Source of the DNA: Rhodoferax sp. U2-2l
Lineage (GTDB): Bacteria; Pseudomonadota; Gammaproteobacteria; Burkholderiales; Burkholderiaceae_C
DNA length: 64,000 nucleotides
Reading direction: 5' to 3'
Assembly (NCBI RefSeq): GCF_020594515.1
Contig: NZ_JAJCTH010000006.1
Location: forward strand, 62,001 to 126,000
The notes beneath the pieces were generated by a model. That model searched no databases, was not told the origin of the DNA, and saw nothing but the letters and a program-made list of their open reading frames with translations. A program made the translations under genes and the position numbers. Below are positions 39,985 through 49,793 of the stretch, piece after piece (the first letter of the stretch is position 1; each line of letters starts with the position of its first letter).

Positions 39985-40341
39985 TCAGGACCAGGCGGGT
40001 GGGGCGCGGGCCTGCCACGGCTCATGGGGTGCTTGGCAGGTTTGTTCGGCGGGCGAGGGCAGGCCGATGTGGCCGGGCGCTGGCGCAGGCGCAAGGCGGG
40101 TGATGAGGGCTGGCGGCGGTGCGCCCAAGGCGGCACACAGTGGGCAGTCCAGACCGTGGCTGCCGATTTCCACCGCGCCGTCGTCGGTTTGCACCATGAG
40201 CTTCATGTCGCCCGCGCCGGCGCAGATCACGTTCATGACCTGTGGCTTGACCAGCGGCGAGGCGATGGCCACCCCCAGCGACAAGGCAAACACCAGCAGC
40301 ACCCAGCGGGTGATGTGGCGAAGCAGCTGTGGGTGGGGCAT
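39985..40341 (-). CDS. DUF2946 family protein
   Basis: A 118-residue protein with an N-terminal membrane or signal helix (WVLLVFALSLGVAIA) and a conserved DUF2946-like CPLCAAL motif. DUF2946 proteins are commonly encoded near copper import and SCO genes; function is unknown. The ATG at 40341 is preferred over a longer frame with an implausible Pro/Arg-rich start. The tail is Pro/Ala-rich. Confidence 0.7.
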   Translation of the reverse strand: MPHPQLLRHITRWVLLVFALSLGVAIASPLVKPQVMNVICAGAGDMKLMVQTDDGAVEIGSHGLDCPLCAALGAPPPALITRLAPAPAPGHIGLPSPAEQTCQAPHEPWQARAPPAWS

Positions 40342-40400
40342 GCGCAAGATGATACGTGAGCGACGTGGTTGGGGCGGTGGCGCCCCTGTTGGGCTGCGGG

Positions 40401-41258
40401 TCAGCCCTGCGCCACCGGCCGGGCCGGGTCGCTGCACCAGTCGCTCCAGCTGCCCGCGTACAAGCGGGTGCGGCCCAGGCCGGCCACTTCCATGGCCAGC
40501 ACGTTGGGGATGGCGCTCACGCCGCTGCCGCAGTGGTGCACCACCGTGGCGGGGTCACGCTGGCCCAGCAAGGCCATGAACTCGGCGCGTAACTCGGCGG
40601 CCGGTTTGAACAGGCCCCGGGCGTCAAAGTTCAGGGTGAACGGTCGGTTGAGCGCGCCGGGGATGTGGCCAGCCACCGGGTCCAGCGGCTCGATGTCGCC
40701 GCGAAAACGGGGTGCACCGCGGGCGTCGATCAGGGTCTGCGCCGGTTTGCCAAGTTGTTTGGCGACCGCCTCGGCATCGACCAGGCCCGCTTTTTCAAGG
40801 CCTGGCACATAGGTGGTGCTCGGCTGCGCCGGGCCGGTGCCCGCTTCCATGGCACCCCCGGCGGCAGTCCAGGCCGACAACCCGCCATCCAGCACCGCGA
40901 CCGCGTCATGGCCGAGCCATTTCAGCATCCACCACAGGCGGCCACAGTAATTGACGCCCTGGCGGTCATAGACCACGACCTGGTGCTCAGGTGTCAGGCC
41001 GACACTGCCCAGCCAGGCGGCCAAGGCCGGGCGTGAGGGCAGCGGGTGGCGGCCGCCACTGGCGGCATCCGGTGCCCCTTTGGCGCTAAGGTGCCGGTCG
41101 AGGTCAGCGCGCAAGGCGCCGGGGATGTGGCCCGCGAGATACTGGGCGTCGCCTTGTTGGGCTTGCATCAGCTCAAAGCTGCAGTCAAACACCATCAGCG
41201 GCTGGCCGCTGGCACGCAGGGTCTGGAGTTGGTCGACAGAGATCAGGGTGGTGTACAT
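40401..41258 (-). CDS. sseA: Sulfurtransferase, 3-mercaptopyruvate/thiosulfate type
   Basis: A 285-residue two-domain rhodanese. The first domain has GHIPGALRADLDRHLSA and YDRQGVNYCGRLWWML. The second holds the active-site loop HCGSGVSAIPN with the catalytic Cys. CGSGV(S/T)A loops are typical of 3-mercaptopyruvate sulfurtransferases, so SseA activity is the best guess. The product probably moves sulfane sulfur in the cytoplasm. It is followed 59 bases later by the DUF2946 gene. Confidence 0.87.
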   Translation of the reverse strand: MYTTLISVDQLQTLRASGQPLMVFDCSFELMQAQQGDAQYLAGHIPGALRADLDRHLSAKGAPDAASGGRHPLPSRPALAAWLGSVGLTPEHQVVVYDRQGVNYCGRLWWMLKWLGHDAVAVLDGGLSAWTAAGGAMEAGTGPAQPSTTYVPGLEKAGLVDAEAVAKQLGKPAQTLIDARGAPRFRGDIEPLDPVAGHIPGALNRPFTLNFDARGLFKPAAELRAEFMALLGQRDPATVVHHCGSGVSAIPNVLAMEVAGLGRTRLYAGSWSDWCSDPARPVAQG

Positions 41259-41327
41259 CAGGTGGGTTCCGGGTGGGGATGGGGTGGCGGCTGATTTTAA
41301 AAAAAAGCCTGGCCGTGGGCGGGCCCA

Positions 41328-42218
41328 TCAACGGGGTTCGGCCGGGGCGATGTTGGGCAGGGCGCGGTTGCGCAACACGGTGGCGGTGACCCCGCTGGTG
41401 ATGATCAAGGCGATGCCGCCCCAGCCCATGGCGCTGACCGACTCGCCAAAGATGACCAGGCTGTAACCCGCGGCGAAAACGATGCCCAGGTATTGCAGGT
41501 TGGCCACCAGCAGGGTCGAGCCGCGGCTGTAGGCACGGGTCATGGCCCACTGGCCCAAGGATGCCAGCACGCCAATCGGCAACAGCCAGGCCAACGCCTG
41601 CCAGCGCACATCACGCCAGGGGGTAAAGCCCAGCCACAGCGCGCCCACCAGGCCCACAACGGTGGTGCCGATGGAAAAGTAGAACACCACCCGACCCTCC
41701 GGCTCGCCCACCTTGCCCAGCGCAGCCACTTGCAGCATGGCCATGGCCGCGCCCAAGCCCGACAGCAGGCCAATCAAGCCGGCAAACAGCTGGTCTTGCG
41801 CCAGCGTGGGGCGCAGCAGCAGGATCACCCCGGCAAAACTGGCCAGCACGGTGGCCATCAGCGGCCCCTGGCGGCCCGCTTTGCCGTACAGCAGCGCACC
41901 ACCGATGACAAAGCTGGCCACCCACACGCCACTCATGTAGTTGAGCGTCATGGCGGTGGCCAGCGGCAGATGGGCAATGGCGTAGAACCAGGCGGTCATG
42001 GAAAAAACACCGACCGCGGAGCGCCAGGCGTGCATCATCGGCACGGTGGTGGCAATGCGGGTGCGGCGCGCCCGCAGAATCAGCCCGATGAACACCACGC
42101 TGATCAGCCCGCGGTAGAACACCAGTTCAAAAGAATGAAAGTCGGCCCCGGCCATCTTGATGCCCACCGCCATGGTGGAAAAAAAGAAGGCCGCCAGCAC
42201 CATCCAGAGCGCTTGCAT
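41328..42218 (-). CDS. EamA/DMT-family transporter
   Basis: A 296-residue inner-membrane protein with about ten hydrophobic helices in two EamA repeats. The first starts MQALWMVLAAFFFSTMAVGIK; the second covers the C-terminal half. These proteins export amino acids, nucleosides or other metabolites; the substrate cannot be told. It lies between the Rieske oxygenase and sulfurtransferase genes on the same strand, with gaps of 56 and 69 bases. Confidence 0.88.
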   Translation of the reverse strand: MQALWMVLAAFFFSTMAVGIKMAGADFHSFELVFYRGLISVVFIGLILRARRTRIATTVPMMHAWRSAVGVFSMTAWFYAIAHLPLATAMTLNYMSGVWVASFVIGGALLYGKAGRQGPLMATVLASFAGVILLLRPTLAQDQLFAGLIGLLSGLGAAMAMLQVAALGKVGEPEGRVVFYFSIGTTVVGLVGALWLGFTPWRDVRWQALAWLLPIGVLASLGQWAMTRAYSRGSTLLVANLQYLGIVFAAGYSLVIFGESVSAMGWGGIALIITSGVTATVLRNRALPNIAPAEPR

Positions 42219-42274
42219 GGTTTTATTGGCGAATTAAGCTTGTCATGGCGGACCGAGCGCCGCACGACGCAGGA

Positions 42275-43408
42275 TCAAACGGCCATCTGGCGGCGGTACC
42301 AGTCGTGAAAGTGCTGCATGCCGTCTTCCATCGGGCTCTGATAGGGGCCGACCTCGTTGTCGCCGCGCATCAGCAGCGCCTTGCGGCCGGCGTCCATGCG
42401 TTCACCAATCTCGTCGTCCTCGATGCAGGTTTCCATGTAGGCGGCCTGCTGGGCTTCGACAAATTCGCGCTCAAACGCCTGGATGTCCTCGGGGTAATAA
42501 AACTCGACCATGTTGAGGGTCTTGTCCGGCCCCATCGGGTGCAGGGTGGAGACCGTCAACACATGCGGGTACCACTCGACCATGATGTGGGGGTAGTAGG
42601 TCAGCCAGATGGCACCGCGCTCAGGTGGCTGGCCGCCACGGTAGGCCAGCAGCGCGTCATGCCAACGCTTGTACACCGGTGAGCCGGGTCGGCCAAAAGC
42701 CTTGGAGACACCCACGGTCTGCACTGAATACTGTTCCTTGAACGCCCAGGTGAGGTCGTCACAGGTGACAAAACTGCCCAGGCCCGGGTGGAACGGACCC
42801 ACGTGGTAGTCCTCCAGATAGACCTCGATGAAGGTTTTCCAGTTGTAGTTGCAGGTGTGCAGCTCGACCTTGTCGAGCACAAAACCCGAAAAATCGAGCT
42901 CGGAGCGGGTGTCCATGCCCGCCAGGTCAGCCGTCACATCACGCGCACCGGGGCCTGCCTCAAACAGCAGGCCGTTCCACTCTTGCAGCGGGTAGTTGGT
43001 CAGGTTCAGGCACGGGTCTTGGGCAAAGTGCGGCGCACCAATCAGCGTGCCAGCGGGTTGCGTGCCACTGGCGCTGTAGGTCCAGCGGTGGATCGGGCAG
43101 ACCACGTTGTTGGCCGAGCCGTCGGCGTTGAGTGAGCCACGGCCTTTGAGCATCACCGCCTGGCGGTGGCGGCAGACGTTGGAGACCAGCTCGATACCGT
43201 TTTCGGTGTGGATCAGCGCGCGGCCTTCGTTTTCCTGCGGCAGGGCGTAATAGTCGCCCACGTTGGGCACACTGGAGGCGTGACCCACGTAACGTGGTCC
43301 CCGCTGGAAAAGGGTTTGCAACTCGCGCTGGTAGAGCGCGTTTTCAAAATAAGCTGAAACTGGTAGTTGGCCGGTGGCCTGCTGCAGTTGAAGACTTAAA
43401 TCAGACAT
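42275..43408 (-). CDS. Rieske non-heme iron oxygenase, alpha subunit
   Basis: A 377-residue ring-hydroxylating-type oxygenase. The Rieske [2Fe-2S] ligands are Cys79, His81, Cys104 and His107 (CRHRQ and CPIHRW). The mononuclear iron site is His202 and His207 in EDYHVGPFHPGL plus a later Asp. It most resembles single-component alpha subunits such as choline monooxygenase-like or aromatic ring demethylating enzymes. No reductase or ferredoxin gene is adjacent, so the substrate and electron donor are unknown. Confidence 0.88.
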   Translation of the reverse strand: MSDLSLQLQQATGQLPVSAYFENALYQRELQTLFQRGPRYVGHASSVPNVGDYYALPQENEGRALIHTENGIELVSNVCRHRQAVMLKGRGSLNADGSANNVVCPIHRWTYSASGTQPAGTLIGAPHFAQDPCLNLTNYPLQEWNGLLFEAGPGARDVTADLAGMDTRSELDFSGFVLDKVELHTCNYNWKTFIEVYLEDYHVGPFHPGLGSFVTCDDLTWAFKEQYSVQTVGVSKAFGRPGSPVYKRWHDALLAYRGGQPPERGAIWLTYYPHIMVEWYPHVLTVSTLHPMGPDKTLNMVEFYYPEDIQAFEREFVEAQQAAYMETCIEDDEIGERMDAGRKALLMRGDNEVGPYQSPMEDGMQHFHDWYRRQMAV

Positions 43409-43521
43409 GGGTGACCTGACCTAAAGACTCCCCACAGGGAGATGCACAAACGTGCAGAGTAAAAAAAACCAGCCGATGGCTGGCACAAAGCAGCATCGAT
43501 TGTAGCCCCCACCTTTCGCGG

Positions 43522-45240
43522 CTAACGCTGGAGGGCAAAGCCGAAGTCGTTGCGGCTGGCCGTCTTGACGCGGTACATGGCCGCGTCGGCACTGCTGAGC
43601 AAGGCATCCACCGTGTCGCCGTCCTGCGGGTACAGGCTGATGCCGATGCTGAACTCGATGTTGCACAGGTGGCCCTCGAAAAACCACGGCTCGCGCATGC
43701 CATCGAGCAGCTTCTGGGCAATCGATGCCAGCTGGTCAACAGGCACCGGAGAGTCCAGCAGCACCACAAATTCATCGCCCCCTAAGCGTGCCACGGTGTC
43801 AGTCTTGCGGGTGTGTTCCAGCAGCTGGCGTGCCACCCATTGCAGCGCGGCGTCACCGGCATCGTGGCCCCAGCGGTCGTTGATGGCTTTGAAATGGTCC
43901 ATGTCGATGAACATCACCGCCAGCGGCGTCTGGGTGCGCTTGGCGCGCTCCAGTGCGTTGTCCAGCCGTTCCATGAGCAGGCGCCGGTTGGGCAGGCCGG
44001 TCAGGGCATCAAAGCGCGCCAGGTGTTCCAGCTCCTGACGATTGGCCTGCAGCTCGGTGAACTGCTGGTGGATTTGCTGCTGCATGTGGTCAAAGCTGCG
44101 CGCCAGCAGGCCGATTTCGTCCTGACGATGCAGCGGCAATCCCGCAATGGGCTGGTCGGTTGAAAAGCCAGCCACCGCCTTGCTCATGGTGTTGAGCGGG
44201 CGGGTCACCCAGCGTGCCAGCAGCAGCGCCAGCGCAAACCCGGCCAGCCCCAGCCCGCCGGCAATTTGCAAAATGGTCAGGCCCAGCGCGTGGGAGCGGT
44301 TGAGCACACTGCTGCGCGGCTGCGCCAGCCCCAAAAACAGGGCGCTTTCGCTGCTGGTCACCCGGATCTGCTTGGCCGTGAAGGCCGCCACCATGGGTGT
44401 GGCGGCGTGTGCGCCTGCATTGGCTTCCAGCATGACCTGACTGACCTGGCCGTCCACCAGGACCTTGGTGGCCGGAAACTCGTCTTGCATCAACACGCGC
44501 CGCCCGGTATCAAAGCCAAAGGTCTTGCTGTTGTCGGGGTGGATCAAAAAATCACCCTGCTGGTTGGCCAGAAAGAGCTTGAATTCGGCCGGCAGATCGG
44601 AGGCCAGCCGGTTAAACGCCCCCTTCAGATCCATGTTGATCACGATCACGCCCAAGGCCTGGCCCCGGGCGTTCGTCACCGGCGAAGCCAATAGCACGGT
44701 GGGCTGCCCCAGCCCGGCGTGGGCGCCCCGTTCGTGGTTGATCACGATGCGCGAAAGGTAGGTACTGCCCGCAGGCAGGTTCAGCGTGTCGGACACATAG
44801 GGGTAGTGGCTTTTCTCCTGCAAGTCATCACCCAGTACGCGCAGCAGGTTGTCACCGTCGCGGTCCACCCGCACGCGCTCGAGCCCGTAATCACTGGCGG
44901 AAATCAGCCGCATCTGGAAATAGGCCGGGTTGTCGCGCATCATCAATTCAAACAGGGTGCTCAGCTGTTCGGCCTGGCTGCCCTGGCTGGATGGCGGCCC
45001 TTGCAGCAGCGCCAGGCTGGCGGGATAGCGGGCCAGCAGCTGCAAGTCGCGCGAGGCGTCCTGGCGAATGTCGGACACGCGCCGTGCAATCACGTGGGTA
45101 GCGGTCATCAGCTCGTCCTTGGCGGCTTGCACCAGCAGGTCACGCGCCACCTGGTAGGCATACAGCCCGGTCATGCCCGCCATCAGCAGGCTGACCAGTG
45201 CCAGCACGCTGCCCAGCCGCGCGGCCAGCCCCCACTTCAT
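43522..45240 (-). CDS. Cache-HAMP-GGDEF diguanylate cyclase
   Basis: A 572-residue membrane sensor that makes c-di-GMP. An N-terminal helix (about 8-30) and a second near 300-320 enclose a periplasmic double-Cache-like domain; HAMP follows, then GGDEF. The catalytic GGDEF is intact near residue 487 (ARLGGDEFVVLL), and an RxxD product-inhibition site (RKTD) sits five residues before it. The ATG overlaps the stop of the PotD-like gene by 4 bases, so the two are co-translated. This pairing suggests that the binding protein feeds the sensor. Confidence 0.93.
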   Translation of the reverse strand: MKWGLAARLGSVLALVSLLMAGMTGLYAYQVARDLLVQAAKDELMTATHVIARRVSDIRQDASRDLQLLARYPASLALLQGPPSSQGSQAEQLSTLFELMMRDNPAYFQMRLISASDYGLERVRVDRDGDNLLRVLGDDLQEKSHYPYVSDTLNLPAGSTYLSRIVINHERGAHAGLGQPTVLLASPVTNARGQALGVIVINMDLKGAFNRLASDLPAEFKLFLANQQGDFLIHPDNSKTFGFDTGRRVLMQDEFPATKVLVDGQVSQVMLEANAGAHAATPMVAAFTAKQIRVTSSESALFLGLAQPRSSVLNRSHALGLTILQIAGGLGLAGFALALLLARWVTRPLNTMSKAVAGFSTDQPIAGLPLHRQDEIGLLARSFDHMQQQIHQQFTELQANRQELEHLARFDALTGLPNRRLLMERLDNALERAKRTQTPLAVMFIDMDHFKAINDRWGHDAGDAALQWVARQLLEHTRKTDTVARLGGDEFVVLLDSPVPVDQLASIAQKLLDGMREPWFFEGHLCNIEFSIGISLYPQDGDTVDALLSSADAAMYRVKTASRNDFGFALQR

Positions 45241-46298
45241 GGTGCCAGCACCCGGGCGGCGCGGTCGCCGGAATAGATGCGCTCCCACAGTTGCTGGCGG
45301 CGCAAGCTGTTCTCCACTGGCTCCAGCCAGACCATCCGGTCCTTCGGGTGCAGATACGGCGGTTCGGCCACCGTGTTGGCCAGCCCCTGCCTGGCCACCA
45401 GTGCCTGGCTGGGCGCGGGCTCCAGCAGGAAGTTGATCCAGGCATGGGCCAATGCCGCGTTTTTGGTTTGGCGTGTGACAGCCCAGATGTCCAGCCAGGC
45501 CAGCGCGCCCTCTTTTGGGATGGCATAGCCCACATCCACGCCTGCTGACCGGAGCAACTGCAGTTGTTGTGACCCGTAATTGGCCAGCATCAGGGCGGCG
45601 CGTTTTTGCCGGAACAACTGCACCGACTCATCGGGCTGGGTATAAAAGCCCAGCGCGTTACGCCGCAGGGCGATCAGGCGGTCCACCGCGGCAGGCCATT
45701 GGCCGGTGCCAAGCTGGAACGGGTTGCTGTGGCCCAGCGACTGCGCCGCCAGCGAGAAGTTGTGGCTGCTGCTGTTGTACAGCAGCACCTTGCCGCGGTA
45801 GCGCGGGTCCCACAGGGCCGTCACCGAGCTCGGGGATACCTTGATTTGCTGGCGGTCGTAGATCAGACCCATTTCGGCGTAGGTGTAGGGCACGCCATAC
45901 ACCCGGCCCTGGTGCACCAGGCCGCTGATGCTGCCCAGTTGGCGAAAGCGCGGCAGTTGCCGGGCGGTGTTGGGCACTTGGGTGGTGTCGATGGGGCCGA
46001 CCAGCGCGGCCTGGATGTAGCGCTGCAACTCGGCCGTGTTCACCGCCAACACGTCAAAGTCCTGCCCCTGGTTCTGGTTGACCCGCTCCCAGAGCGCTTC
46101 GTCGGAGTCAATGAAGTTGATGCTGACCTGGCTGCCGGTGCGTGCCTCGAACGCTTTCACCAGATCGGCGTCGGCATAACCCGGCCAGCTCAGCACCCGC
46201 AGCGTGTCGGCGCTGGCCAGTAGCGGCAGCCACCCGACCAGGCACAACAGGTGTAACCAGCGCCAGTTCAGTAAAGGTGTTGCACAGGTGAGCTTCAA
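45237..46298 (-). CDS. PotD/NspS-like periplasmic polyamine-binding protein
   Basis: A 353-residue exported solute-binding protein of the spermidine/putrescine group. A signal peptide ends near LLASA, then TLRVLSWPGYADADLVKAFE and the family block DFDVLAVNTAELQRYIQAAL. No ABC permease or ATPase gene is near. Instead it overlaps a GGDEF sensor gene, as a sensory rather than transport subunit would. The start is a TTG at 46298 with no good ribosome site; no ATG alternative fits. An FNR-type box ends 5 bases upstream of it. Ligand identity is inferred from family only. Confidence 0.85.
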   Translation of the reverse strand: MKLTCATPLLNWRWLHLLCLVGWLPLLASADTLRVLSWPGYADADLVKAFEARTGSQVSINFIDSDEALWERVNQNQGQDFDVLAVNTAELQRYIQAALVGPIDTTQVPNTARQLPRFRQLGSISGLVHQGRVYGVPYTYAEMGLIYDRQQIKVSPSSVTALWDPRYRGKVLLYNSSSHNFSLAAQSLGHSNPFQLGTGQWPAAVDRLIALRRNALGFYTQPDESVQLFRQKRAALMLANYGSQQLQLLRSAGVDVGYAIPKEGALAWLDIWAVTRQTKNAALAHAWINFLLEPAPSQALVARQGLANTVAEPPYLHPKDRMVWLEPVENSLRRQQLWERIYSGDRAARVLAP

Positions 46299-46303
46299 AA
46301 TTA

Positions 46304-46317
46304 TTGATTTTTATCAA
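46304..46317. promoter_or_regulatory. FNR/Anr-type binding site
   Basis: A second perfect TTGAT-TTTT-ATCAA box, sharing 17 bases (TATTGATTTTTATCAAA) with the one at 31423. It lies between the PotD-like gene (start 46298) and xseB (start 46422). Its position suits repression of the former or, less clearly, an effect on the latter. Confidence 0.6.
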
Positions 46318-46421
46318 ATTTCTGCGACGACCCATCCATCGTACAGGCTTTTGAATTCGTCACGGTGACGGCCCGCCAGCAGCCTAAAATGCACCCTTTT
46401 GCACCCAGGGATCATTTGTCT

Positions 46422-46664
46422 ATGGCTACAGCCTCCAAACAGGGACCAGCAGCACCTGCCAGCTACGAAGCTGCCTTGCAGGAGCTTGAACAGCTGGTGA
46501 CCCGGCTGGAGTCGGGCGACATGCCTCTGGAGCAACTGCTGACCCAATACCAGCGCGGGGCCGAACTGATGGCTTTTTGCCGCACCCGCCTGGAAGCGGT
46601 GGAGGCCCAGGTCAAAGTGCTGGACCTGGGTGTTCTGAAAACCTGGACTTCGGACGAACGATGA
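46422..46664 (+). CDS. xseB: Exodeoxyribonuclease VII small subunit
   Basis: An 80-residue helical protein with the XseB signature [24 protein letters not shown] and the [16 protein letters not shown] continuation. With XseA it degrades single-stranded DNA. The ATG at 46422 gives the usual length. Its stop overlaps the ispA start by 4 bases, the normal xseB-ispA-dxs order. Confidence 0.95.
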   Translation: MATASKQGPAAPASYEAALQELEQLVTRLESGDMPLEQLLTQYQRGAELMAFCRTRLEAVEAQVKVLDLGVLKTWTSDER

Positions 46665-47701
46665 CTGCCTCTACCCACGCGCTTCCCTTTGAATTTGACG
46701 GCTGGATCACCCGCCAGCTCGCCGCCGTTGAGCAGGCGCTGGACCTGTGGGTGTCGGTTGACAGTTCGGCCGATCTGGCGCACCAGGCCCCCAGCGACTT
46801 GATGGCCGCCATGCGCTACGCCGTGCTCGACGGCGGCAAGCGCCTGCGCCCGCTGCTGGTGATGGCCGCGTTTGAGGCGGTGCAATCCGGCCTGGCCGTG
46901 TCTTGCGCCAGCGAGGAAGAAGATGCGGACGAAGCCGCGCGTCGGGGTGTGGAACTTGATCCCAGCCTGCGTCCACCCGCGCAGGTGAACGTGGACATGC
47001 ACCGCGCCGCCCTGCGGGCTGCGTGCGCCGTGGAGTTGATCCATGCCTATTCGCTGGTGCATGACGACATGCCGTGTATGGACAACGACGTGCTGCGCCG
47101 CGGCAAACCCACGGTGCATGTGGCTTTTGGCGAAGCCAGCGCGCTGCTGGCCGGTGACGCCTTGCAGGCGCTGGCATTTGAATTGTTGACCCCTGAGGAC
47201 GCCACCCTGCCTGCCGCCCAGCAAGCCCATTTGTGCCGCCTGCTGGCGCGCGCCGCTGGCTGCACCGGCATGGCCGGTGGCCAGGCGATTGACCTAGCCA
47301 GCGTCGGCAAGCAACTCACCGAGAGCCAGTTGCAGGAAATGCACCGCCTGAAAACCGGCGCACTGCTGCAGGCCAGTGTCATGATGGGCGCCGCCTGTGG
47401 CCACACCTCACCTGTGGTTTGGGCAGCGTTGCAGGACTTTGGTGCCGCCATCGGGCTGGCTTTTCAGGTGGTGGACGATGTGTTGGACGTCACCGCCGAT
47501 TCCGCCACGCTGGGCAAGACCGCCGGCAAAGACGCCGATTGCCACAAACCCACCTATGTCTCGCTGATGGGGCTGGAGCGGGCCACGGCGTTGGCCCAAT
47601 CGCTCAAAAGCCAGGCGCTTGACGCGCTGGCGCGCACCGGACTGGCCGATGTGCGGGCCTTGCAGGGCCTGGCCGCGATGGTGGTCGACCGGTCGCATTG
47701 A
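46661..47701 (+). CDS. ispA: Farnesyl diphosphate synthase / polyprenyl synthetase
   Basis: A 346-residue trans-prenyltransferase that makes FPP from IPP and DMAPP. The substrate motifs are [10 protein letters not shown], the first Asp-rich motif DDMPCMDND at residues 135-143, and the second FQVVDDVLD. Between helices near residues 80-115 there is an extra acidic stretch ([16 protein letters not shown] and onward) of about 35 residues that E. coli IspA lacks. The gene lies between xseB and dxs and supplies the isoprenoid pathway with them. Confidence 0.93.
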   Translation: MTASTHALPFEFDGWITRQLAAVEQALDLWVSVDSSADLAHQAPSDLMAAMRYAVLDGGKRLRPLLVMAAFEAVQSGLAVSCASEEEDADEAARRGVELDPSLRPPAQVNVDMHRAALRAACAVELIHAYSLVHDDMPCMDNDVLRRGKPTVHVAFGEASALLAGDALQALAFELLTPEDATLPAAQQAHLCRLLARAAGCTGMAGGQAIDLASVGKQLTESQLQEMHRLKTGALLQASVMMGAACGHTSPVVWAALQDFGAAIGLAFQVVDDVLDVTADSATLGKTAGKDADCHKPTYVSLMGLERATALAQSLKSQALDALARTGLADVRALQGLAAMVVDRSH

Positions 47702-47781
47702 GTGCCGCAATGCTTGAAAGTCAGTGTTTCCAGTTCACACGCATCCAGCTTCAGTAGCCATTTAAATCAGAGCGCCACGCC

Positions 47782-49653
47782 ATGAAAAACACGTACCCCC
47801 TGTTGCAGACCATTGACTCGCCAGATGACCTTCGGCGGCTCAATCGATCCCAACTGGAGCCGCTGGCCACCGAACTGCGCGCCTACCTGCTCGACAGCGT
47901 GGCCAAAACCGGCGGGCATTTGAGTTCCAACCTCGGCACGGTGGAACTCACGGTGGCGCTGCACTACGTGCTCAACACACCGTTTGACCGCATCGTCTGG
48001 GATGTGGGCCACCAGACCTATCCGCACAAGATCCTGACCGGCCGCCGCGACCGCATGCACAGCCTGCGCCAGCTCGGCGGCCTGAGCGGTTTCCCGCGAC
48101 GCGACGAAAGCGACTTCGACACCTTTGGCACCGCCCACTCCAGCACCTCGATCTCGGCGGCACTCGGCATGGCGCTGGCCAGCCGCCTCAAGGGCGAGGA
48201 CCGGCATGTGACCGCGGTGATTGGTGACGGTGCCATGACCGCCGGCATGGCCTTTGAAGCCATGAACAACGCCGGGGTGGCTGACTGCAACCTGCTGGTG
48301 ATCCTGAACGACAACGACATGTCGATCAGCCCGCCGGTGGGCGCGCTGAACCGGCACCTGGCCAAGTTGCTCAGCGGCCAGTTTTACGCCGCCGCCAAAA
48401 GCGCCAGCAAAACCGTGCTCAAGGGTGCCCCGCCCCTGTGGGAACTGGCCAAACGTTTTGAAGAATCCGCCAAGGGCATGGTCAAACCGATCACCCTGTT
48501 CGAGAAATTCGGCTTCAACTATGTCGGCCCGATCGACGGCCACGATGTCGACACCCTGGTCAGCGTGCTGGAAAACATCAAGCACCTGAAGGGCCCGCAG
48601 TTCCTGCACGTGGTCACCAAAAAAGGCCAGGGTTACAAGATGGCAGAGGCCGACCCGATCGCCTACCACGGCCCGGGCCGGTTTGACCCGGCAGTCGGTC
48701 TGGCCAAATCGACCACCCAGGCCAAAGTCACCTTTGCCGAGGTGTTTGGCAACTGGCTGTGTGACATGGGCGCGGCAGACAACCGCCTGGTGGGCATCAC
48801 CCCTGCCATGTGTGAGGGCTCGGGCATGGTCGAGTTTGAAAAACTGTTCCCCAAACGCTTCTTCGATGTGGGCATTGCCGAGCAACATGCGGTGACGTTT
48901 GCCGCCGGGCTGGCCTGTGAAGGGCTCAAACCGGTGGTGGCCATTTACTCCACGTTTTTGCAGCGGGGTTATGACCAGCTGGTGCATGACGTGGCCATCC
49001 AGAACCTGCCGGTGGTGTTTGCGCTCGACCGCGCCGGCCTGGTGGGCGCTGACGGTGCCACCCACGCGGGCGCCTATGACATCTCGTTCCTGCGCTGCAT
49101 TCCGAACATGAGCCTGGCGTGCCCGTCCGACGAAGGCGAATGCCGCCAGTTGCTCAGCACCGCCTTCGCCATGGACAGCCCGGTGGCGGTGCGTTACCCG
49201 CGTGGCGTCGGTGCCGGCGTGACGGTCTCGCGCGCCCTGGATACCCTGCCGGTGGGCAAAGGCGAAATCCGCCGCACCGGCAAGGGTGTGGCACTGCTGG
49301 CTTTTGGCACGCTGTTGTACCCGGCGTTGCAAGCCGCTGAACAACTCGATGCCTCCGTGGTCAACATGCGCTGGGCCAAACCGCTCGATGTCGACCTGCT
49401 GCTGCAGATTGCTGCGGACCATGACGCCCTGGTCACGCTCGAAGACGGTTGCATCATGGGCGGTGCCGGTAGCGCCGTGCTGGAGGCCCTGGCAGGCGCC
49501 GGGCTGGCCAAGCCGGTGTTGCAGCTGGGGCTGCCCGACAAATTCATCGAGCATGGCGACCCGGCCAAACTGATGGCCATGCTGGGGCTCGATGCCGCGG
49601 GGATCGAGGCCTCGGTGCGGGCCCGATTTGCTGACAAATACCCGGTTGTGTGA
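47782..49653 (+). CDS. dxs: 1-deoxy-D-xylulose-5-phosphate synthase
   Basis: A 623-residue ThDP enzyme that joins pyruvate and glyceraldehyde 3-phosphate in the first step of the MEP isoprenoid pathway. The ThDP motif is [16 protein letters not shown]...NDNDMSIS. The transketolase middle domain has [18 protein letters not shown] and [15 protein letters not shown]. Length and motifs are typical. It begins 80 bases after ispA; ispA-dxs co-transcription is likely. Confidence 0.97.
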   Translation: MKNTYPLLQTIDSPDDLRRLNRSQLEPLATELRAYLLDSVAKTGGHLSSNLGTVELTVALHYVLNTPFDRIVWDVGHQTYPHKILTGRRDRMHSLRQLGGLSGFPRRDESDFDTFGTAHSSTSISAALGMALASRLKGEDRHVTAVIGDGAMTAGMAFEAMNNAGVADCNLLVILNDNDMSISPPVGALNRHLAKLLSGQFYAAAKSASKTVLKGAPPLWELAKRFEESAKGMVKPITLFEKFGFNYVGPIDGHDVDTLVSVLENIKHLKGPQFLHVVTKKGQGYKMAEADPIAYHGPGRFDPAVGLAKSTTQAKVTFAEVFGNWLCDMGAADNRLVGITPAMCEGSGMVEFEKLFPKRFFDVGIAEQHAVTFAAGLACEGLKPVVAIYSTFLQRGYDQLVHDVAIQNLPVVFALDRAGLVGADGATHAGAYDISFLRCIPNMSLACPSDEGECRQLLSTAFAMDSPVAVRYPRGVGAGVTVSRALDTLPVGKGEIRRTGKGVALLAFGTLLYPALQAAEQLDASVVNMRWAKPLDVDLLLQIAADHDALVTLEDGCIMGGAGSAVLEALAGAGLAKPVLQLGLPDKFIEHGDPAKLMAMLGLDAAGIEASVRARFADKYPVV

Positions 49654-49793
49654 GTGTGCCCGCCGAGGTACTCAAGGGAAAACCCGAACCGGGCCTGTCC
49701 GCCCGCTTCATAAAATGGTGAGTTTGCTCACCGGGCTGCAGCTTGTGCGTGCAGGTCAGCAACTGTCCAGTTAACAACCTCAGGAGTCAATCG

